Positions 43,009 through 50,331 of a stretch of DNA of 50,331 bases are shown here, in pieces. Source of the DNA: Thermopetrobacter sp964430935 (lineage in GTDB: Bacteria; Pseudomonadota; Alphaproteobacteria; Rhizobiales; Aestuariivirgaceae); NCBI GenBank assembly GCA_964430935.1, contig CAYSHK010000028.1, positions 1 to 50,331 of the forward strand. The letters are read 5' to 3'. Position numbers and translations under genes: made by a program. Within the stretch, counting starts at the first letter, position 1; every line of letters begins with the position of its first letter. The notes below the pieces were generated by a model. The model was not told the origin of the DNA. It worked only from the letters and a program-made list of their open reading frames with translations, and did not search any database.

Positions 43009-44781
43009 ATGACCTACGAACAGGCGGCACTCTTCGCGATCATGGGCGGCGTCCTCGGACTGCTGCTCTGGGGCCGCTGGCGCTACGACGTCGTCGCCTT
43101 CGGCGCCCTGACCCTCGCGGTGCTGATCGGCGTGGTGGACACGAAGCACGCCTTCGAGGGCTTCGGCCATCCCGCGGTGATCGTCATCGCCCTGGTGCTC
43201 GTCGTCTCCCGCGGACTGGCCCAGTCGGGCGCCATCGAGATGCTCACCCGCCGCATCATCGGGGCGGGCCGCTCCCTGCCCGCGCACATCGCCATCATGG
43301 GCGCGGTGGGCGCAACCCTCTCCGCCTTCATGAACAACGTGGCCGCGCTGGCCCTGCTGATGCCGGTGGACATCCAGGCCGCCCGCCGCGCGAAGCGCTC
43401 CCCCGCGCTCACCCTGATGCCTCTCTCCTTCGCCACCATCCTCGGCGGCATGACCACCATGATCGGCACGCCGCCAAACATCGTCATCGCCCAGTTCCGG
43501 GCGGACGCCCTCGGCGCGCCATACGGCATGTTCGACTTCACGCCCGTGGGCGTGGGCGTGGCGCTCGCGGGACTGGCTTTCGTCTCCCTCGTCGGCTGGC
43601 GTCTCATTCCCGCCTCCAGCACCCGCAAGGACGCCCACCGGGAGCTGGAGGCCCTGGAGGCCTACGTGATGGAGGTCCTCGTGCCGGAGGGCTCCCCCGC
43701 CATCGGCAGGCGGTTCCGCGACCTGAAGGCGGAGGCCGAGGAGGCCGACGTGTGGCTGATCGCCCTCGTGCGGCGCGGCCGCCGCACCCGCCGGCCCTCC
43801 GGCGAGGAAATCCGCAAGGGGGACATCCTGGTCATCGAGGGCGGCCCCGAAGGACTGGAGCAGTTCGCCGGCGCCCTGAAGCTGGATCTCTCCCGCTCCC
43901 GCAAGCACGGCAGTCTCATGGCCGACACGCTGGCCATGGCCGAGGCCGTCGTGCCGAAGGACGCCCGCATCGTCGGCCGCTCCGCGGAGGACCTCCGGCT
44001 GCTCGCCCGGCGCGGCGTGATCCTCGTCGGCATCGCCCGCCACGGCCGCCGCGTGAAGGGACGGGTCCGCAAAGAACGCATACAGCCCGGCGACCTGCTG
44101 CTCCTGCTGGGGCCCGAGAACGGACTGGAGGAGACCGTGCGCTGGCTGGGCGCGCTGCCGCTGGACCGCCGCGGCGCCACCATCCCCCAGCGCCAGAAGG
44201 CCTGGCTGGCGGTGGGCCTCTTCGGCCTGGCCATCGCCGCCGCCTCGCTGGGAGTGGTGTACCTGCCGGTGGCGCTCGCCGCGGTCGCCGTGGCCTACGT
44301 GGCCCTGCGCATCGTCTCCCCGTCGCAGATCTACGAGGCCGTGGAATGGCCGGTCATCGTCCTGCTGGCCTCGCTGATCCCCATCGGCGCGGCGCTGGAG
44401 AGCTCCGGCGGCACGGCGCTGATCGCCGACGGCATCCTGCGCCTCACCGACGGACTTCCGCCGGTTCTCGTGCTGGTGGTCATCATGGTGGTGACCATGA
44501 CCCTCTCCGACATGCTCAACAATGTCGCCACCGTGCTGGTGGCCGGACCGGTGGCCGTGCAGGTGGCGAAAGCGCTCTCCGTCAACCCGGACGCCATGCT
44601 CATGGGCGTGGCGGTGGCCGCCTCCTGCGCCTTCCTGACCCCCATCGGCCACAAGAACAACACCATCATCATGGGACCCGGCGGCTACGCCTTCGGCGAC
44701 TACTGGCGTCTCGGCCTGCCGCTGGAGCTGATCGTGCTGGCCGTCTCCGTGCCCCTGATCCTGGTCGTGTGGCCGCTGTGA
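43009..44781 (+). CDS. SLC13 family permease with two TrkA-C domains
   Basis: A 590-residue transporter of the divalent anion:sodium symporter/CitMHS class. About ten to twelve membrane helices surround a cytosolic insert (about 215-395) with two RCK/TrkA C-terminal domains (VPEGSPAIGRRFRDL; VPKDARIVGRSAEDLRLL). The helix-hairpin motifs SAFMNNVAALALLMP with MIGTPPNIV and DMLNNVATVLVAGP with FLTPIGHKNN form the two anion-binding repeats. Substrates could be sulfate, dicarboxylates or phosphate. The ATG at 43009 has only a weak ribosome site. Confidence 0.9.
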   Translation: MTYEQAALFAIMGGVLGLLLWGRWRYDVVAFGALTLAVLIGVVDTKHAFEGFGHPAVIVIALVLVVSRGLAQSGAIEMLTRRIIGAGRSLPAHIAIMGAVGATLSAFMNNVAALALLMPVDIQAARRAKRSPALTLMPLSFATILGGMTTMIGTPPNIVIAQFRADALGAPYGMFDFTPVGVGVALAGLAFVSLVGWRLIPASSTRKDAHRELEALEAYVMEVLVPEGSPAIGRRFRDLKAEAEEADVWLIALVRRGRRTRRPSGEEIRKGDILVIEGGPEGLEQFAGALKLDLSRSRKHGSLMADTLAMAEAVVPKDARIVGRSAEDLRLLARRGVILVGIARHGRRVKGRVRKERIQPGDLLLLLGPENGLEETVRWLGALPLDRRGATIPQRQKAWLAVGLFGLAIAAASLGVVYLPVALAAVAVAYVALRIVSPSQIYEAVEWPVIVLLASLIPIGAALESSGGTALIADGILRLTDGLPPVLVLVVIMVVTMTLSDMLNNVATVLVAGPVAVQVAKALSVNPDAMLMGVAVAASCAFLTPIGHKNNTIIMGPGGYAFGDYWRLGLPLELIVLAVSVPLILVVWPL

Positions 44782-44952
44782 CGGGCGCCTCCGCCTCCCC
44801 GGAGCGGGCGAGCGCCCCACTCCGCGGGAAGAGGCGGGCCTGCGGCGTTTTTCCGCACCATGCGCTTCAAGTTCTATTGCACCACGCTAAGGGCTATGAT
44901 AGAGGACACGCGACATGCGGAGGGCAGGGTGTTTCCCGCCCCCTTTTGTCAT

Positions 44953-44972
44953 GAAAATATGTCAATATTTTC
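44953..44972. promoter_or_regulatory. AT-rich perfect palindrome upstream of the ATP synthase operon
   Basis: GAAAATAT-GTCA-ATATTTTC, 8-bp perfect arms with a 4-nt centre, 76 nt upstream of the atpH start. The core ATAT-GTCA-ATAT (44957-44968) matches the sites upstream of hisN. A TATGAT -10 candidate lies about 50 nt further up (near 44894). It may be an operator or a 5'-leader element. Confidence 0.5.
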
Positions 44973-45048
44973 AAATGTTTGAATGTATCGTGCATCCGCA
45001 CGGCGACGGGGTCGGGAAACCGGGCGCAAGCAGCAGGGGTTCAGGCAG

Positions 45049-45606
45049 GTGGCAGCCAGCAGCACAAAATCCTCCGGCGTGGCGGCGCGCTACGCGCGCG
45101 CCCTCTTCGAGCTGGCCGAGGAATCCGGCGAAACGGACACGGTGGCGGCGGATCTGGAGAAGCTGGGAGAGGCCATCGGAAAGTCGTCCGACCTGGCGCG
45201 CCTGATCGCAAGCCCCCTCTTCGGCGCCGACGAGCAGATCGCCGGTCTCGACGGCGTCATGGAGAAACTTGGCGTCGGCCCGCTGACCGCCAATTTCGTG
45301 CGCCTCGCGGCGCGGAACCGCAGGCTCGCCCTGCTGCCCGACATGATCGGGGCCTACCGCGCCCTCGTGGCCGAGCGCCGCGGCGAGCTCCACGTGCGTG
45401 TCACGTCCGCCGCCAGGCTGACCGCCGCGCAGGCGAAGAAGGTGACGGCGGCCCTGAAGGAGGCCCTCGGCTCCGAGGTGCTCATCGAGAACGAGGTGGA
45501 TCCCTCCATCATGGGCGGGCTCGTCGTCCGGGCCGGATCGCGCATGATCGACACATCCGTGAAGACACGTCTCAACACCCTGAAATCGATGCTGAAAGGG
45601 ATGTAA
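45049..45606 (+). CDS. atpH: ATP synthase subunit delta
   Basis: The peripheral-stalk cap joining F1 to the b subunits. The 185 residues show SSGVAARYARALFELA near the N-terminus and EVDPSIMGGLVVRAGSRMIDTSVKTRL at the C-terminus. The GTG at 45049 gives the usual length and alphaproteobacterial start (VAASS...); AGGGG lies upstream. An ATG at 44983 would add a non-conserved basic stretch. It is first in the five-gene F1 operon. Confidence 0.93.
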   Translation: MAASSTKSSGVAARYARALFELAEESGETDTVAADLEKLGEAIGKSSDLARLIASPLFGADEQIAGLDGVMEKLGVGPLTANFVRLAARNRRLALLPDMIGAYRALVAERRGELHVRVTSAARLTAAQAKKVTAALKEALGSEVLIENEVDPSIMGGLVVRAGSRMIDTSVKTRLNTLKSMLKGM

Positions 45607-45610
45607 GGAA

Positions 45611-47146
<1,536 letters not shown>

Positions 47147-47196
47147 ACCGGGGGTCTCGACACCCGACCGGCACCTAGAAACGGGACACGGAGCCA

Positions 47197-48096
47197 ATGC
47201 CCAGCCTGAAGGACCTTCGCAACAGGATCTCCTCGGTCAAGGCGACCCAGAAGATCACCAAGGCCATGCAGATGGTGGCCGCCGCCAAGCTGCGCCGGGC
47301 GCAGGAGGCGGCGGAGGCTGCCCGTCCCTATTCGCAACGCATGAACGCGGTGATCGCCAAGCTGGCCGCCAACCTCAAGGGACGCGAGGGCGTCTCGCCG
47401 TTCCTCGCCGGCACCGGCAGGGAGGACGTGCATCTCCTCGTGGTCTGCACCGCCGAGCGCGGCCTGTGCGGCGGCTTCAACGCCAACATCGCGAAGCTGG
47501 CCGCCTCCCACGCCGACCGTCTCATCGCCGAGGGCAGAACGGTGAAGATGCTCTGCGTGGGCCGCAAGGGCCACGAGGCGCTGAAGCGGCAGTACGGCGA
47601 CCTGATGATCGACGATCCGGTGGACCTGAAGCAGGTCAAGCGCCTGCGCTTCACCCACGCCCACGAGATCGCCGACCGTCTGATCCGCATGTTCGATGCC
47701 GGCGAGTTCGACGTCTGCACGCTGTTCTATTCCGAGTTCCGCTCGGTCATCTCCCAGAAGCCCACGGCCCTGCAGCTGATTCCGGCCAGGTTCGAGGAGG
47801 AGGAACCGCAGGAGACCGTGGAGACGGTGTCCGGCGCGCCCGCCGCCTATACGTACGAGCCGGACGAGGCGGAGATCCTCAACGACCTGCTGCCGCGCAA
47901 CGTCTCCGTCCAGGTGTTCCGCGCGCTGCTGGAGAACGCCGCTTCCGAGCAGGGTGCGCGCATGACCGCCATGGACAACGTCACCCGCAACGCCGGCGAG
48001 ATGATCGGCAAGCTCACGCTGTCCTACAACCGGCAGCGCCAGGCCCAGATCACCAAGGAACTCATAGAGATCATTTCCGGCGCAGAGGCCCTCTGA
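47197..48096 (+). CDS. atpG: ATP synthase subunit gamma
   Basis: Central rotor shaft, 299 residues, with the two terminal helices clear: MPSLKDLRNRISSVKATQK at the start and AMDNVTRNAGEMIGKLTLSYNR near the end. It follows atpA by 50 nt. Confidence 0.98.
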   Translation: MPSLKDLRNRISSVKATQKITKAMQMVAAAKLRRAQEAAEAARPYSQRMNAVIAKLAANLKGREGVSPFLAGTGREDVHLLVVCTAERGLCGGFNANIAKLAASHADRLIAEGRTVKMLCVGRKGHEALKRQYGDLMIDDPVDLKQVKRLRFTHAHEIADRLIRMFDAGEFDVCTLFYSEFRSVISQKPTALQLIPARFEEEEPQETVETVSGAPAAYTYEPDEAEILNDLLPRNVSVQVFRALLENAASEQGARMTAMDNVTRNAGEMIGKLTLSYNRQRQAQITKELIEIISGAEAL

Positions 48097-48129
48097 CGGC
48101 TTCGGGCGCAAACCTTTCGAGGAAAGACA

Positions 48130-49587
48130 ATGGCTACTGCGAAGAAAGAGAGCACCGAGAAGACCGCCGCCGCCAAGGTCGGCCGCGTCGTGGAAGTGAA
48201 GGGCCCCGTGGTCGACGTGCAGTTCGACGACCACCTTCCGGAAATCCTCAACGCGCTGGAAACGGAGAACCGCGGCAAGCGCCTCGTCCTCGAGGTGGCC
48301 CAGCACCTCGGCGAGCATACCGTGCGCACCATCGCCATGGACGCCACCGAGGGCCTCGTGCGCGGACAGGAGGTGACGGACACCGGCGCGCCCATCTCCG
48401 TGCCCGTCGGCGAGGAGACGCTGGGACGCATCCTCAACGTGATCGGCGAGGTGGTGGACGAGGGCGAGCCGCTGAAGACGAAGGAGCGCCGCGCCATCCA
48501 CCAGCCCGCGCCCGCCTTCGTGGAGCAGTCCACCGAGGCCGAGATCCTCGTCACCGGCATCAAGGTGGTGGATCTGCTCACCCCCTACGCCAAGGGCGGC
48601 AAGATCGGCCTGTTCGGCGGCGCCGGCGTGGGCAAGACGGTGCTCATCATGGAGCTGATCAACAACGTCGCCAAGGCCCACGGCGGCTATTCCGTGTTCG
48701 CCGGCGTCGGCGAGCGCACCCGCGAGGGCAACGACCTCTACCACGAGATGATCGAGTCGGGCGTGAACAAGCCCGGCGGCGGCGAGGGATCCAAGGCGGC
48801 GCTGGTCTACGGCCAGATGAACGAGCCTCCCGGTGCCCGCGCCCGCGTCGCCCTGACCGGCCTCACGGTGGCGGAATACTTCCGCGACCAGGGGCAGGAC
48901 GTGCTCTTCTTCATCGACAACATCTTCCGTTTCACCCAGGCGGGTTCCGAGGTGTCTGCGCTTCTGGGCCGCATCCCCTCCGCGGTGGGTTATCAGCCGA
49001 CGCTGGCCACCGAAATGGGCGCACTGCAGGAGCGCATCACCACCACCACCAAGGGCTCCATCACCTCGGTGCAGGCCATCTACGTGCCGGCGGACGACCT
49101 CACCGACCCCGCGCCGGCCACCGCCTTCGCCCATCTGGACGCCACCACCGTGCTGTCGCGCTCCATCGCGGAGAAGGGCATCTACCCCGCCGTGGACCCG
49201 CTGGATTCCACCTCGCGCATGCTCGATCCGCGCATCATCGGCGAGGAACACTACCAGGTGGCCCGCCAGGTGCAGGAGATTCTCCAGCGCTACAAGGCGC
49301 TGCAGGACATCATCGCCATCCTCGGCATGGACGAGCTGTCGGAGGAGGACAAGCTGATCGTGGCCCGCGCCCGCAAGATCGAGCGTTTCCTCTCCCAGCC
49401 CTTCTTCGTCGCCGAGGTGTTTACCGGAGCGCCCGGCCGCTTCGTGAACCTCGAGGACACCATCAAGGGCTTCAAGGGTCTGTGCAACGGCGAATACGAC
49501 CATCTGCCCGAGGCGGCCTTCTACATGGTCGGCACCATGGACGAGGCCATCGAGAAGGCCAAGAAACTGGCGGCGGAGGCGGCCTGA
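48130..49587 (+). CDS. atpD: ATP synthase subunit beta
   Basis: Catalytic subunit of F1, 485 residues, with P-loop GGAGVGKT, GERTREGNDLY and the DELSEED loop (GMDELSEEDKL). A short Lys/Ala-rich N-terminal extension (MATAKKESTEKTAAAK) precedes the first beta-barrel strand, common in alphaproteobacteria. GAGGAAAGAC precedes the ATG. Confidence 0.98.
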   Translation: MATAKKESTEKTAAAKVGRVVEVKGPVVDVQFDDHLPEILNALETENRGKRLVLEVAQHLGEHTVRTIAMDATEGLVRGQEVTDTGAPISVPVGEETLGRILNVIGEVVDEGEPLKTKERRAIHQPAPAFVEQSTEAEILVTGIKVVDLLTPYAKGGKIGLFGGAGVGKTVLIMELINNVAKAHGGYSVFAGVGERTREGNDLYHEMIESGVNKPGGGEGSKAALVYGQMNEPPGARARVALTGLTVAEYFRDQGQDVLFFIDNIFRFTQAGSEVSALLGRIPSAVGYQPTLATEMGALQERITTTTKGSITSVQAIYVPADDLTDPAPATAFAHLDATTVLSRSIAEKGIYPAVDPLDSTSRMLDPRIIGEEHYQVARQVQEILQRYKALQDIIAILGMDELSEEDKLIVARARKIERFLSQPFFVAEVFTGAPGRFVNLEDTIKGFKGLCNGEYDHLPEAAFYMVGTMDEAIEKAKKLAAEAA

Positions 49588-49646
49588 CCGGGTTCCGCGG
49601 CCGGCCGCGACGCTCCGGGGCACGGATGCAGCAGAGAGGTTGAGAC

Positions 49647-50057
49647 ATGGCGGAGGCACTGAAGCTGGAACTGGTCAGCCCGGAAAGGGAACTGGCCTCG
49701 CGCCTGGTGAAGCAGGTCGTGGTTCCGGGCATAGAGGGCGAGTTCGTGGCCATGCCCGAGCACGCCCCCCTGCTTTCCACCATCAAGCCGGGCGTTCTGG
49801 TCATCTCCGAGATCTCCGGACAGGAGACCCGCTATTTCGTGCGTGGTGGATATGCGGAGATGGCCAACAACCAGCTCATCGTGCTTGCGGAGCGCGCCAT
49901 TCCGCTGAAGCAGCTGGACGCCGCGGAGATCGAGAAGGAAATCCGCTGGGCCGAGGAGGATCTCGAGGACGCCCGCGACGACGAGGAGCGCCGCAAGCTC
50001 CAGGAACGCCTCGATTTCCTCAGACAGTTGAAGCAGGCCCTGGAACTCGGGCACTGA
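49647..50057 (+). CDS. atpC: ATP synthase subunit epsilon
   Basis: Rotor-foot and inhibitory subunit, 136 residues: an N-terminal beta-sandwich (LELVSPERELAS, GEFVAMPEHAPLLSTIKPGV) and a C-terminal pair of charged helices (KEIRWAEEDLEDARDDEERRKLQERLDFL). GAGAGGTTGAGAC precedes the ATG. It is the last gene of the operon. Confidence 0.97.
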   Translation: MAEALKLELVSPERELASRLVKQVVVPGIEGEFVAMPEHAPLLSTIKPGVLVISEISGQETRYFVRGGYAEMANNQLIVLAERAIPLKQLDAAEIEKEIRWAEEDLEDARDDEERRKLQERLDFLRQLKQALELGH

Positions 50058-50087
50058 AACCGACGGGCCCTGCCACGAAAACGGAAA

Positions 50088-50111
50088 AACCCCGGCCGTT
50101 GGGCCGGGGTT
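50088..50111 (+). terminator. Terminator of the atp operon (bidirectional)
   Basis: A 10-bp perfect stem AACCCCGGCC/GGCCGGGGTT with a 4-nt loop, 30 nt after atpC, then CCTTGTTTCC. On the minus strand it is followed by TTTTTCC, so it also serves the gene at the right edge. Confidence 0.8.
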
Positions 50112-50143
50112 CCTTGTTTCCGCAATTCCGGTGACATGCCGGT

Positions 50144-50331
50144 TCAGTCCACATATGCGCTCTGCTCGATGTTGGCCGGGGACATGCGCTTCACCGCCTC
50201 GAGCAGCAGCAGCCCCGCTTCGTTGATGCTGTTGCGGCCGACGAAACCCGCCGCACGGGCCTGTTCCAGCGCATCCTCGAAGGCCTCGCCGGAAAGACCG
50301 GAGCGTTTCATGGCCTCCCTGACGTTACGGG
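50144..50331 (-). CDS. C-terminal part of an unrecognised gene (runs off the right edge)
   Basis: The frame is open from the window edge to a TGA at 50144-50146, giving about 61 residues that end in SPANIEQSAYVD. The visible part is helical (MKRSGLSGEAFEDALEQARA, EAGLLLLEAVKRM), resembling the tail of a small helical or winged-helix domain. It converges on atpC with a shared terminator. The family is not recognised and the start lies outside. Confidence 0.6.
   Translation of the reverse strand, partial: RNVREAMKRSGLSGEAFEDALEQARAAGFVGRNSINEAGLLLLEAVKRMSPANIEQSAYVD

Overview
The window is GC-rich, densely coded chromosomal DNA from an alphaproteobacterium, most likely Rhodospirillales in the broad sense; I cannot resolve a genus. 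The evidence is the F1-ATPase operon in the order atpH-A-G-D-C with no F0 genes beside it, the lysC-ptsP-(RodZ-like)-prfA-prmC-DUF4167-clpB neighbourhood, a CenR-like response regulator, alphaproteobacterial-type heat-shock promoters, a ROSE-like thermometer and an rRNA-type leader with a TGCTCTTTGACA boxA. There is no insertion sequence, prophage, integrase or CRISPR array. Almost everything is housekeeping or cell-envelope function.

Layout. 1-530 carries, on the minus strand, what looks like a ribosomal RNA operon promoter and antitermination leader pointing out of the left edge, so a 16S rRNA gene is predicted just outside. 533-6380: a membrane-anchored M23 peptidase, PPK2 and ClpB. 6548-15493: a MOSC protein, then a long minus-strand block (lysC, ptsP, RodZ-like, prfA, prmC, DUF4167). 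15698-21252: ubiG, a comF-grxC-nitrilase-DUF1178 operon, an NDUFAF5-like protein and an orphan TAXI-type binding protein. 21415-27033: envelope and regulation (COG0523 GTPase, D,D-carboxypeptidase, cNMP-binding protein, CenR-like regulator, L,D-transpeptidase, patatin lipoprotein). 27132-31975: yggT-DUF167-folD, tRNA-Ala(CGC), an alpha-carbonic anhydrase, rpsU and purEK. 32091-38274: a degenerate GGDEF-like protein, DUF465, CbpA/CbpM, MarC, and a flippase-acetyltransferase pair. 38659-44781: hisN, a lysophospholipase-like hydrolase, a heat-shock-controlled Hsp20, LMW-PTP, a BI-1 family protein and an SLC13 permease. 45049-50057: the F1 operon with its terminator. A truncated gene lies at the right edge.

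The genome often couples genes through 4-nt ATGA stop/start overlaps (prfA/prmC, grxC/nitrilase/DUF1178, DUF167/folD, purE/purK, flippase/acetyltransferase). The most interesting unexplained signals are non-coding: an AT-rich dyad ATAT-NYCA-ATAT found upstream of hisN (twice) and upstream of the ATP synthase operon; a possible minus-strand small RNA at 38290-38440 with a CCTCCC anti-Shine-Dalgarno segment and a strong terminator; a near-ideal ROSE-type thermometer plus RpoH-like promoter in front of hsp20; and a short leader ORF with a better ribosome site than ptsP itself, coupled to ptsP by TGATG. No clearly new multi-gene system is evident; the dyad regulon and the possible sRNA are the best candidates for something undescribed.
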